Source: a bacterium (GTDB taxonomy: Bacteria > SZUA-79 > Acidulodesulfobacterales > Acidulodesulfobacteraceae). From it: a stretch of DNA of 14,008 nt. A program made the translations under genes and the position numbers. The stretch covers positions 1 through 14,008 of the forward strand of contig JAJYWW010000127.1 in the NCBI GenBank assembly GCA_021791295.1, read 5' to 3'. This document shows positions 1-7,183 of the stretch, piece after piece (position 1 is the stretch's first letter; each line of letters begins with the position of its first letter). The notes beneath the pieces were generated by a model. The model was not told the DNA's origin. It saw nothing but the letters and a program-made list of their open reading frames with translations, and made no database searches.

Positions 1-174
1 ATGTATTATTCCGTTAATCTCTTTAAGTTTAAACCTGTTTCTGTTTTCGCTCTTGCGGTTTATAAAATCGATTTTTAATTTAAAAAATTTTATCCGGAAA
101 TAAAATAAAACCAATAAAATCAGGATTAAAATTAAAATAATTCTCGTCGATACTACAAATAAAAATATATTCAT
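1..174 (-). CDS. Partial membrane-anchored protein downstream of waaA (N-terminus only)
   Basis: This reading frame starts at an ATG at 174-172 and stays open for 58 codons to the left edge, so only the N-terminus is visible. Residues 1-30 are almost all I, L, V and F (for example RIILILILILLVLFYF), which is a clear transmembrane segment. A Lys/Arg/Asn-rich stretch follows. The gene begins 7 bases after the waaA stop, with only a weak GTGAG in front, so it is probably translated by coupling within the cysS-waaA operon. LpxK, a lipid A acyltransferase or an MsbA-type exporter would all suit the position, but the 58 residues do not identify a family and I make no functional call. Confidence 0.6.
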   Translation of the reverse strand, partial: MNIFLFVVSTRIILILILILLVLFYFRIKFFKLKIDFINRKSENRNRFKLKEINGIIH

Positions 175-181
175 AATTTTC

Positions 182-1540
182 TCACAACGCCGCAGTCATG
201 TATTTCTTAAAATATTCTTCAAATTCTTCCTTTTTCTTTAAGCAAAAATCTAATCCGTTTATTCCGGTTTCGGTTCTTAATTTATCGTCTTCTATAAGTT
301 TTAATATAAATTCTTTAATATTTTTTTCATCCGCTAAAATTAAAGCCTTATTTTCCGACATTTCCCCTGTTATATCCATAAAATTAATAGCATATTTACC
401 CGTAACTACCGCCTTGCCGTATCCGGCGGGTTCAAGAATATTGTGTCCGCCGCTTTCATCCGCAAAAAGACTTTTGCCTACGTAAACAATATCGGAAACC
501 GGATATATCTTATTTAATATGCCGTAACGTTTAATTATTAAAACATTATCGTCTTTTGAATTTAAAAAAACTTCTAAATCGGATTCTTTTTCCCCCGAAC
601 CGCAATAAACAGCCTTAAAACCTTCATCCGAAGCCTTTTTAAAAAGCATGTCGGCAATTTTAATATTTCTCGGAACTAAAATAAATTTTAAAAGTAAATT
701 TTTTGGAAGTTTTTCGTCAAAAGCTATTTCTTTTAAAATTTTCAATATATATACAGATTCTTTTTTATGTATCGAAACGAAAGATATAATTTTAACGTCT
801 AATTTAACATCCGAGTTTTTATCTTTATCAGGTTTTATAAATTTTTCAATTTTATTTATATTATTAACTTTATTAACGCCGGTACACGAGATGTATTTTA
901 GGGACAGCGGCAAAACTTCAGATTTAACGTCTATTCCTGCTGAATTTAACGAAACGGCCGACGAAAGAAAAACATTATTCGGTATTTCGCTTTTACCGTC
1001 GACATTTATTTCCGCAATATTCATTTTTTTAAAATCGGAAACCGAAATGCCCGTAAAAATTAATTTAAGTTTTAAATTTGAATTAAACCCGAAATTTAAA
1101 AGCTCTTTTATTAATTTTTTAGAAACGGCGTGCTGAACGGATATAAAATAATCCGGTTTTACGGAGTTTATATATTTTTTAAAAACGGCTCTTACCGGCA
1201 AAAAAGGGTGAAAAAAATATAATATTTCGCCGTCGTTAAGGTTTTGAGCTACAGAAAGCGTCGAAAACGTTTTAAAACTTATAAAAAAAACCGGCGGCTC
1301 TGAGCCGTCGTTCTTTTCGGAAAATATCCGCCTGATTATATCAGCTATGTAAACGGCAATCTTAAACTCGCCAATAGATTCGGCATAAATCCATATTTTT
1401 TTTCGTTCTGCTTTTTTTATTCCTTCCGTTCCGTCAAACTCGGCCCCTTGCGAAGAAATATCTAAATCTAATCTATTCAGCGATTTAAAAAAATGTGAAT
1501 TTAAGGAATAAAAACTTTTTAATTTAGAAAATATTTTCAT
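182..1540 (-). CDS. waaA: 3-deoxy-D-manno-octulosonic acid (Kdo) transferase, divergent GT30
   Basis: WaaA (KdtA) moves Kdo from CMP-Kdo onto lipid IVA at the inner face of the inner membrane, the step joining lipid A to the LPS core. The 452-residue length is close to the family norm of about 420-430. Residues 49-58 (IWIYAESIGE) match the WIHAxSVGE motif that carries the proposed catalytic Glu, here Glu58. The C-terminal half has the best family signature, GGHNILEPAGYGKAV at 364-378 followed by NFMDI, as in GGHNPLEPA...NFREI. Two motifs are eroded. The usual ETEIWPN after the first Rossmann half reads SVQHAVS near 134-140, and PRHPER reads PRNIKI at 290-295. The start overlaps the previous gene by 17 bases with no clear ribosome binding site, suggesting coupled translation. 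The family call is firm; unchanged activity is not. Confidence 0.85.
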   Translation of the reverse strand: MKIFSKLKSFYSLNSHFFKSLNRLDLDISSQGAEFDGTEGIKKAERKKIWIYAESIGEFKIAVYIADIIRRIFSEKNDGSEPPVFFISFKTFSTLSVAQNLNDGEILYFFHPFLPVRAVFKKYINSVKPDYFISVQHAVSKKLIKELLNFGFNSNLKLKLIFTGISVSDFKKMNIAEINVDGKSEIPNNVFLSSAVSLNSAGIDVKSEVLPLSLKYISCTGVNKVNNINKIEKFIKPDKDKNSDVKLDVKIISFVSIHKKESVYILKILKEIAFDEKLPKNLLLKFILVPRNIKIADMLFKKASDEGFKAVYCGSGEKESDLEVFLNSKDDNVLIIKRYGILNKIYPVSDIVYVGKSLFADESGGHNILEPAGYGKAVVTGKYAINFMDITGEMSENKALILADEKNIKEFILKLIEDDKLRTETGINGLDFCLKKKEEFEEYFKKYMTAAL

Positions 1541-1739
1541 CGGCGCCGACTTTTAGTTCGTCTATGCTTTTTGCGTCTTCTATCAACAGAATAGGAATTT
1601 CGTCTTCTACCGGATAGTAAACCCTGCAATTTTTGCATATAAGTATTTCTTTTTCCTCAATCTCTTTATAAATGAGATTGCCGAGGCATTTCGGACAGGC
1701 TAAAAATTCTTCCGCCATTTCCTTGACGTTCATAATCAA
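1524..1739 (-). CDS. Trm112/YcaR family small zinc-ribbon protein (UPF0434-like)
   Basis: This is a small protein of about 70 residues with two CxxC pairs, CPKC and CKNC (Cys 15, 18, 35 and 38 counted from the upstream TTG). The tail PVEDEIPILLIEDA is the hallmark of the Trm112/YcaR family. Trm112 proteins activate methyltransferases in eukaryotes and archaea; the bacterial members have no firm role. E. coli ycaR sits among lpxK and kdsB, so its place beside waaA here matches a known link with LPS genes. The longest frame opens at TTG 1739, but an ATG at 1733-1731 lies about 10 bases after a GGAG and is the likelier start, giving 69 residues. It follows cysS by 13 bases or, from the ATG, 19. 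It overlaps waaA by 17 bases. Confidence 0.85.
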   Translation of the reverse strand: MIMNVKEMAEEFLACPKCLGNLIYKEIEEKEILICKNCRVYYPVEDEIPILLIEDAKSIDELKVGADENIF

Positions 1740-1752
1740 TTTACTCCCGCAC

Positions 1753-3360
1753 TTAATTTATGCCGGTTATTTTATAAGTAGTCCCAAAATTAGTATCTTC
1801 CAGAGTTACCCCTTTTTCTAAAAGCGATTTTCTTATCTCGTCAGCCGCGGCGTACTCTTTGCTCTTGCGCAATGCGTTCCGCCGTTCTATAAGTTTTTCA
1901 ATCTCTTCACCGCTGACAGCGGCAGCCGGCGAAACTCCCGTTTTACCGTCTTCATAGTTTACCGGTGCAGAATTAGATTCTATAAATAACTTCGGGTCTT
2001 CGTTTAAAATTCCGAATATATCGGAAAGAGACCGCTTCATAAAAATCATAGCGGAATCTATAAAGGTTAAATCCGCCCTTTCGATAAAATTTTGCGCCAT
2101 AGCGTCTTTTATAATCTTATTGGTTTTTCTGACGAGGTCGAATATAACCGATAAAGCTTTGGCGGTATTAAAATCGTCGCCCATAGAAGCATAGAATAGA
2201 GATATATACCTTTCGATATTTTCCGGATTTTTACCCTTAACTGCCGTTCCGTTATAGCCGTCTCCTTTAGAGACGCTATTTGCGGTTTCCCTATCCGTAT
2301 ATTTTTCTTTTGGGTCTTTTATTTCTATGCGTTTTTCGTCCGTCAATTTTTTAAATTCGTTATAAAGATTTACGGACTGATAAAGCCTGAGCAGGCTCTG
2401 TCTTGCGCTTTCTATTCCTTCGTAAGAAAAATCTATAAATGACCGGTAATGGGTAAACATAAAAAAAAGTCTCAACGCTTCCGGATGAAATTTTTCCAGT
2501 ACGTCTCGTATGGTAATAAAGTTTTTAAGCGATTTCGACATTTTTTCGCTGTTTATGTTTACGAAACCGTTATGTATCCAGAAATTCACGAAATTTTTTC
2601 CGGTATAGCTTTCCGACTGGGCAATTTCGTTTTCATGATGAGGGAAAATAAGGTCGGAACCGCCACCGTGAATGTCTATGCTTTCGCCGAGAAACTTCAT
2701 GCTCATGGCTGAACACTCTATATGCCAGCCCGGCCTTCCTTTGCCCCACGGGCTGTCCCAGCTCGGCTCTCCTTCTTTCGACTTTTTCCATAAAGCAAAA
2801 TCCAAAAAGTTTTCTTTTTCTTCATTTACCGGAATTCTAGAACCGGCAATCAACTCGTCGATATTTTTATGGGAAAGCTTGCCGTAGTCTTTAAACGAAT
2901 TAACCCTGAAAAATACGTCGCCGTTAATCTCATATGCGTTGCCTTTATCTATAAGTTTGGAAGCAACTTCTATCATTTCCGGAATTGTTTCGGTCGCCTT
3001 GGGTTCGTAAGAGGGGCTTAAAACGCTAAGCGTATTCATATCTTTATGATACTCGTCTATATATTTTGAAGAAACCGACTCCGTAGTCTTTTTTTCTTCG
3101 TTTGCTTTTTTTATAATTTTATCGTCAATATCGGTAAAATTTCTGACGTATATTACGTTATAACCGGCGCTTTTTAAAAAACGGTAAATTATGTCGAAAG
3201 TAATATATGCCCTTGCATGGCCGATATGAGACAGGTCGTAAGCAGTAATTCCGCACACGTACATCAAGACTTTATCTTCGTTTATCGGCTTAAACCGCTC
3301 TTTTGAAAGGGAAAGAGTATTAAAAATGTAAATATCCTGTTTTTTATTTTTTTTATCCAT
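1753..3360 (-). CDS. cysS: Cysteine--tRNA ligase
   Basis: This class Ia aminoacyl-tRNA synthetase charges tRNA-Cys with cysteine using ATP. The HIGH motif is at 45-48 (SHIGHAR) and KMSKS at 273-277. The zinc site that selects cysteine corresponds to Cys36, Cys216 (WHIECSAM), His241 and Glu245 (HHENE), with the same relative spacing as the E. coli ligands. The C-terminal anticodon-binding region is recognisable from SMGDDFNTAKAL (391-402) and RNALRKSKEYAAADEIR (494-510). At 535 residues it is longer than the usual 460-480. The extra length lies in two hydrophilic stretches, about 340-380 and 461-485, which look like surface insertions. It is the first gene of the minus-strand operon, and a GAGG lies 12 bases before the ATG. 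Confidence 0.97.
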   Translation of the reverse strand: MDKKNKKQDIYIFNTLSLSKERFKPINEDKVLMYVCGITAYDLSHIGHARAYITFDIIYRFLKSAGYNVIYVRNFTDIDDKIIKKANEEKKTTESVSSKYIDEYHKDMNTLSVLSPSYEPKATETIPEMIEVASKLIDKGNAYEINGDVFFRVNSFKDYGKLSHKNIDELIAGSRIPVNEEKENFLDFALWKKSKEGEPSWDSPWGKGRPGWHIECSAMSMKFLGESIDIHGGGSDLIFPHHENEIAQSESYTGKNFVNFWIHNGFVNINSEKMSKSLKNFITIRDVLEKFHPEALRLFFMFTHYRSFIDFSYEGIESARQSLLRLYQSVNLYNEFKKLTDEKRIEIKDPKEKYTDRETANSVSKGDGYNGTAVKGKNPENIERYISLFYASMGDDFNTAKALSVIFDLVRKTNKIIKDAMAQNFIERADLTFIDSAMIFMKRSLSDIFGILNEDPKLFIESNSAPVNYEDGKTGVSPAAAVSGEEIEKLIERRNALRKSKEYAAADEIRKSLLEKGVTLEDTNFGTTYKITGIN

Positions 3361-3410
3361 AATTTTATAAATCCTCGCAACTTCATATCATATCATATAC
3401 GGAAGTTTTT

Positions 3411-3476
3411 TTTAACATATTTTTAACAAAAATTTAACCTAAACGTAACATTATTGTCATAATGCCGTAACATTAA
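3411..3476 (+). promoter_or_regulatory. Phased 11-bp direct-repeat array, Pho-box-like
   Basis: The tetramer TAAC begins at 3413, 3424, 3435, 3446 and 3468, an exact 11-bp register with one slot skipped. The units read TTTAACA, TTTAACA, TTTAACC, CGTAACA, TGTCATA (the odd slot, 3455) and CGTAACA. Tandem 11-bp repeats of TTAACA are the known binding pattern of Bacillus PhoP, and TGTCATA resembles the E. coli PhoB half-site. This points to an OmpR/PhoB-family regulator. The array ends about 45-50 bases before the ATG at 3521, so the HNH gene is the likeliest target, though cysS diverges from the same region. The regulator itself cannot be identified from the window. Confidence 0.5.
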
Positions 3477-3520
3477 TTTGATATATTGTTAAATATAAAA
3501 TATTTTAAGGAGAATATATT

Positions 3521-4951
3521 ATGGAATTAAACCTGTGGAATAAAACGGCTTTTCAGCCTGAAAGACAGACAATAAATCCGGCGGCGGGAAACGGCGGTTT
3601 CGATATTAGAAATTTAAATCAAAATAACAAAGATATAAATAAAGACGTCAATAAAGATATAATTAAAATTAAAGAGAGAGCTATTTCAAAAGGCGAAAAT
3701 GAAATTAAAGCGCTTTTAAATTCCGGATTTATAGTAAAAAACAGCGAAAATTTTTTATTAAATACATACGGTTTCATAGATAAAGACGTCAAAGACAATT
3801 TTAACGACCTGTTTTTAAAAAACAGTTTCGTCGAAGTTCAGGGAGCTTCATTCAGTTCTATGACTCCTTACGGAAGAAATATAACGGTTAAAAATATAAT
3901 AATGTCGTCGGAAAAATTTAACGATATAAATTCGGCTAAATATGCGGGCAACTACGCCAAACTCGACCGGAAATTCAACGAAGAATATAAGCTGTCAAAA
4001 TTTACGCTCGAAAATTATTTCGATTTAAAACAAAAAATTCCCTGTATAAAGCCCGATACCGCTATATACGCAAAAAACGCCGCCCCCGGAATAATAAACT
4101 TAACGGATAATGCCGCCGGAAAATCGAGCCAAATAAGATACTCTATAACCGAAACGCCTTCGGCGTACAAATTTAAAAAGGAATATGCCGGCGAAGGAGA
4201 AGAATTCGGCAAAAACCCCTCTCTCGGAAGATTAAAAGAATATAAAGACACTATAGACGGTTTTAAAAACTTAAAAGTTACGGTAAACGAAAAAAAAATT
4301 TTAGAAATAGAATCGATTCATAACTGGCAAAAAATTATGCATTATGTAAAAATAAGAGATATGGAATTTTTAAACGGATTAAAAGATTACGGAAAAGGAG
4401 AAATAGCGGGAAGGATAGAAATTCATCATATAAACCAGCTGCAGGACGACGGTAGGGAAAACGTGGACAATCTTATAGCGCTTAGCGAAGATAAGCACCG
4501 GCTTGCAGATACTTATAAAGTTTTAATCGATAAAAATACCGGATATTACAGGGAGAAATATTTTGAAAATACGTCGGGGCTCAGGAGTTTCAATAACGAT
4601 TTCGAAGACAATCTCCATAGAGACGGCGGCAAAGACGGAAACGAAGACAAACTTATGATATATAACAAAGAAGTTATGCAAAAACTTTTAAACGACATAA
4701 GCAGATTAGATTTAAACGACAAAATAATGCTTAACGATATAAAACTTGATATAGAATCTAATACTTCCATGCGTTTAGCCATGCTCAGAGATACCGACGA
4801 AGATATGAAACTCCTTTTTATAGACCGCAAAACAGGCGAAGAATTAAGGCTTCTTGCTTTAAAAACGGCAGATGCGGCAGAAAAATCGGTATCAAAAACG
4901 GCTTTAATCAATTTCATAGGAGATCTTGCGACCAGTACCGTCAAACGTTAA
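3521..4951 (+). CDS. Uncharacterised protein with C-terminal HNH-type nuclease motif
   Basis: I do not recognise the full-length family of this 476-residue protein. Residues 300-326 hold an HNH-type pattern: EIHHI, then DDG, then DNLIALSEDKH. The candidate key residues are His302/His303, Asn317 and His326, the HH...N...H layout of the beta-beta-alpha-metal fold, without the CxxC zinc knuckles of some members. The first 50 residues are polar and Asn/Lys-rich with a short KDINKDVNKDI repeat, so they are probably disordered. No signal peptide or membrane segment is visible. Residues 60-250 carry no motif I can name. An AAGGAG lies 8 bases before the ATG, so the start is well supported. The next gene follows after 51 bases and probably shares the transcript. 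DNA cleavage is an inference from the motif; a toxin or other HNH role is possible. Confidence 0.7.
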   Translation: MELNLWNKTAFQPERQTINPAAGNGGFDIRNLNQNNKDINKDVNKDIIKIKERAISKGENEIKALLNSGFIVKNSENFLLNTYGFIDKDVKDNFNDLFLKNSFVEVQGASFSSMTPYGRNITVKNIIMSSEKFNDINSAKYAGNYAKLDRKFNEEYKLSKFTLENYFDLKQKIPCIKPDTAIYAKNAAPGIINLTDNAAGKSSQIRYSITETPSAYKFKKEYAGEGEEFGKNPSLGRLKEYKDTIDGFKNLKVTVNEKKILEIESIHNWQKIMHYVKIRDMEFLNGLKDYGKGEIAGRIEIHHINQLQDDGRENVDNLIALSEDKHRLADTYKVLIDKNTGYYREKYFENTSGLRSFNNDFEDNLHRDGGKDGNEDKLMIYNKEVMQKLLNDISRLDLNDKIMLNDIKLDIESNTSMRLAMLRDTDEDMKLLFIDRKTGEELRLLALKTADAAEKSVSKTALINFIGDLATSTVKR

Positions 4952-5002
4952 AGCGAACTAAAAATAAAGAAACAAAAGAATAAAAAAATAGAGGTATAAT
5001 TT

Positions 5003-6103
5003 ATGAAAAAAAATAAAGAAGAAAATAATAAGGATTTTGAAAATCTTGCGAAACAAGTAGAAATATTCAAGGAATCTTTCGACGGTTATTTAAAACGTAT
5101 GAACGCCTCCGATTATAATTATAATATCGCCGAAATAGAAAAAGAGGCTGAAAAAAAAATACAAACCGGCACCGCCATAAGAAACGAATCCGCCAGCGAA
5201 TCAAGCATTATGCTTTTTGAAGTGCTTTTATCCAATTACTATCTGACGGTTATTCAGGCTCTAAAAAAACTTTCTAAACACGATAAACAAAGTTTACCGG
5301 CTTTAATAGAAACGTATGCCGATCTTTTCCGCGCCGCTCCCAAAACAAAATACAGGAATTATATAATTCCGCATCTTTTTAACTTATGCAGTTTTTTATA
5401 TGAAATTAAAGAGGCGGAAACTTTGACTTTTTTTTATAATCTGCTTATATATGCGAGGGAAATTCCCGTTATAACAAACAATATAGAGGATAAACCGGAA
5501 GACACTGAAGACGACCCTTTCGCAGAATTTAGACTGGAAAGGTCGAAAAGAGACGAAGCCGCTTTTGACCCTAAACTTTTTGATAAAGCATTCGATAAGT
5601 TTTTTTTAATACTTTCAGGATGGAAAGAAAAAATTAACGGATACTATACTAAAGACGAAATCTGCTTTATGAACGGACTTTTTATTATGGACGAACTTGC
5701 CGACTGCGTCGATTTAAAAGCGGAAGAGAGAAACACCCGTAAATCCCCTGATAGAAAACCCACTGACGCAGTTAAATTAAACGGTATCGTCGGCGGCAAT
5801 AACGGAGCGGCTCAAAAAGAGTTATTTCGCAAAATAGGAGATATACGCGGAGAAGAAAACGGCGAAAACTTTTCGGAATCTAACGGCGCTAAAAACATAT
5901 ACGGATATGTTTACGGAGAAAAAATGCAAAAGGAAATATATGAACTTTACGACAAAGCGCTGAGATATTTTCAGCGCGCTATGGCTTATAACCCCAATAA
6001 CCCCCGATACCCTTACGAATATGCAAGATGCCTTAAAAATTCGGGCAAATCGGAGGAAGCCGAAATATTTTTCAAAAAAGCCTTCGATTTAAACTCTATA
6101 TAA
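5003..6103 (+). CDS. Uncharacterised helical protein with C-terminal TPR-like repeats
   Basis: This 366-residue protein is of unknown function. Its first 60 residues are highly charged and likely coiled. Residues 64-155 look like a bundle of amphipathic helices (SSIMLFEVLLSNYYL, YIIPHLFNLCSFLYE). An acidic linker at about 161-185 and a Gly/Asn-rich linker at about 258-300 separate regions. The end, 313-364, reads as one and a half TPR units: YDKALRYFQRAMAYNPNNP, then YEYARCLKNSGKSEEAEIF, then FKKAFDLN. TPRs mediate protein-protein contacts, so it may act as a partner, chaperone or scaffold for the HNH protein encoded just upstream. That pairing is inferred only from the 51-base spacing and shared strand. 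A GAGG lies 8 bases before the ATG. There is no signal peptide or membrane helix. Confidence 0.7.
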   Translation: MKKNKEENNKDFENLAKQVEIFKESFDGYLKRMNASDYNYNIAEIEKEAEKKIQTGTAIRNESASESSIMLFEVLLSNYYLTVIQALKKLSKHDKQSLPALIETYADLFRAAPKTKYRNYIIPHLFNLCSFLYEIKEAETLTFFYNLLIYAREIPVITNNIEDKPEDTEDDPFAEFRLERSKRDEAAFDPKLFDKAFDKFFLILSGWKEKINGYYTKDEICFMNGLFIMDELADCVDLKAEERNTRKSPDRKPTDAVKLNGIVGGNNGAAQKELFRKIGDIRGEENGENFSESNGAKNIYGYVYGEKMQKEIYELYDKALRYFQRAMAYNPNNPRYPYEYARCLKNSGKSEEAEIFFKKAFDLNSI

Positions 6104-6133
6104 ATATCAGGAGATTTTTCCGCTTATATACCA

Positions 6134-6586
6134 TTAATTTTTATCGACAAGAAATAATATATACAGTTCTGCTTCGGAAATAAATTCAGCCGGATTTACT
6201 ATTTCAAACGAGAATTCGTCAGAAGTTTTAAGTTTTTTAAAATCTTTTATATCGCCGGTAATTAAATAATCGGATTTTCCGTTTATAGCCGAAACGAGAA
6301 CAGGAACGTCTTTATCTGCGGTATGTCCGGAATATTTTTTGATTTCCGTCTTAGAAGGCAGTTTAATAATTTCTAAATTGATTATGGGCAGATATTTTTC
6401 GTATGCCGGAATGGCGGAAGGCAGTTTCTTTTTCAGATTTCTTTCTATTTCTATAATATTATATTCGCCGGTTAATCCTGTAATCGAAGGCAGTTTCAGA
6501 CTTAATAAGTCTAATATTATCCTTGGAGCGCCTTTATCGGATATAAGTCCGGATAATATAACATTGGAATCGAGAAAAACTCTCAT
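6134..6586 (-). CDS. PIN-domain toxin, putative VapC-like ribonuclease
   Basis: This is a 150-residue PIN-fold protein. The N-terminal MRVFLDSNVILSGL supplies the first metal-binding acid, Asp6. Glu46 or Glu48 sits in the second acidic position, Asp93 lies in KDVPVLVSA, and Asp112 in YLITGDIKDF. This is the usual Mg-dependent RNase active-site set. PIN toxins of this type cleave RNA, often tRNA or rRNA, and are held inactive by a partner antitoxin. Its ATG lies 3 bases after the antitoxin stop with no Shine-Dalgarno of its own, so translation is probably coupled. It most resembles the COG1569-type PIN proteins (first strand xVFLDSNVLxSG) rather than a textbook VapC. The target RNA cannot be read from the sequence. 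Confidence 0.88.
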   Translation of the reverse strand: MRVFLDSNVILSGLISDKGAPRIILDLLSLKLPSITGLTGEYNIIEIERNLKKKLPSAIPAYEKYLPIINLEIIKLPSKTEIKKYSGHTADKDVPVLVSAINGKSDYLITGDIKDFKKLKTSDEFSFEIVNPAEFISEAELYILFLVDKN

Positions 6587-6589
6587 ATT

Positions 6590-6862
6590 TTATCGGTATA
6601 ATTCTTTATAAAGTTTTTCTCTTTCCTCGCCGATGCCTTCCAATAATTCTTCAGGCGAAAACCCCGACTTTTTTATAATTTTTTTTATTTCCATTCTTGC
6701 TTCGTCCAATTCAAGTCTTTTTGGAGTAACGATAATGGCTTCGCCTAAAGGAATAATGGAAACGACCTGACCTTCCTCAAGATTCCCTGTTTCCCTTAGT
6801 TTTTTAGGTATAGTAAGCTGACCTCTGGATTTTATCTCTGCCGTAAATATAGACTTCTGCAT
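6590..6862 (-). CDS. AbrB/MazE-type antitoxin of the PIN module
   Basis: This 90-residue protein has an N-terminal SpoVT-AbrB swapped-hairpin DNA-binding domain at about 5-50. Its core reads IKSRGQLTIPKKLRE...EEGQVVSIIPLGEAIIVTPK. The acidic, helical C-terminus (51-90) should wrap the toxin. It is the first gene of the pair, as is usual for antitoxins. By analogy with other toxin-antitoxin operons it probably represses its own promoter, alone and with the toxin; no direct evidence for this is in the sequence. A GGAGG lies 14 bases before the ATG, rather far, but no better in-frame start exists. A TTGCAT-17-TATTAT promoter lies just upstream. Confidence 0.9.
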   Translation of the reverse strand: MQKSIFTAEIKSRGQLTIPKKLRETGNLEEGQVVSIIPLGEAIIVTPKRLELDEARMEIKKIIKKSGFSPEELLEGIGEEREKLYKELYR

Positions 6863-6898
6863 TTTATTTATTTCAACCTCCGATAAAAGTATGATTTC

Positions 6899-6927
6899 AT
6901 AATATCAGAAATCAGAAAATAATGCAA
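6899..6927 (-). promoter_or_regulatory. Sigma70-type promoter of the AbrB/PIN module
   Basis: Read on the minus strand, TTGCAT (6927-6922) and TATTAT (6904-6899) are separated by exactly 17 bases. Both are one or two changes from consensus. Transcription would start near 6892, giving a leader of about 30 bases that includes the GGAGG of the antitoxin. Confidence 0.6.
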
Positions 6928-6972
6928 TATTAATTCGGAAAATAAATTTCTATTGCAGAATAGGATTAATGA

Positions 6973-7023
6973 TGTAAAATATGCTTTACAAATATCCCTA
7001 ATAAATGTAAAATATATTTATCA
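6973..7023. promoter_or_regulatory. Operator-like palindrome TGTAAA-N6-TTTACA with a second partial copy
   Basis: A perfect inverted repeat, TGTAAA at 6973-6978 and TTTACA at 6985-6990, is followed by a second copy of TGTAAAATAT at 7006-7015. The two copies are 33 bases apart, or three helical turns, and the right arm of the second is degenerate (TTTATCA). The sites lie between two diverging promoters and overlap the forward one, so a repressor here could control the ATPase gene and perhaps the toxin-antitoxin pair. The local sequence is very A/T rich, which raises the chance of coincidence. Confidence 0.4.
6985..7013 (+). promoter_or_regulatory. Forward promoter for the AAA/DUF4143 gene
   Basis: TTTACA (6985-6990) and TAAAAT (7008-7013) are spaced by 17 bases. 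Transcription would begin near 7020, about 60 bases before the ATT at 7079 discussed as a possible start. Both hexamers overlap the TGTAAA/TTTACA palindromic elements, a typical repressor arrangement. The call is weakened by the A/T-rich background. Confidence 0.4.
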
Positions 7024-7078
7024 TATTTTCTAAATAAAACTATGCGTAATTAATTATATAATAATAGGGGGCGGTTAT

Positions 7079-7183
7079 ATTAGCGGGAATATCGATTTAA
7101 ACACTTTTCTTTCTATTCAACAAGAAAGGCTCCTTAGCCTGCCTTCTTACAGGCGCTATATATACGGCGCCGTAGATACGGCT
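7079..7183 (+). other. In-frame N-terminal extension of the ATPase without a normal start codon
   Basis: The ATPase reading frame is open upstream to a stop at 7031-7033, but contains no ATG, GTG or TTG between there and 7184. Codons 7079-7183 encode text that looks like the real N-terminus of an AAA/DUF4143 protein, including LLSLPSYRRYIYG. This resembles the strand before the P-loop in relatives, which often reads like RYIYxxxxxxRLIGIxGxRGxGKT. A G-rich GGGGGCGG (7067-7074) ends 4 bases before an ATT at 7079. Either ATT is used as a rare start, as in infC, or the start codon has mutated. Confidence 0.45.

Noticed and set aside
3384..3399. Five-base repeat ATATC-ATATC-ATATA near the cysS start
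   Set aside because: It is low-complexity A/T sequence and gives only poor -10 and -35 matches for a cysS promoter.
6902..6917. Tandem ATCAGAA-ATCAGAA upstream of the antitoxin
   Set aside because: It lies in the spacer between the -35 and -10; it could be an operator half-site but is too short to support.
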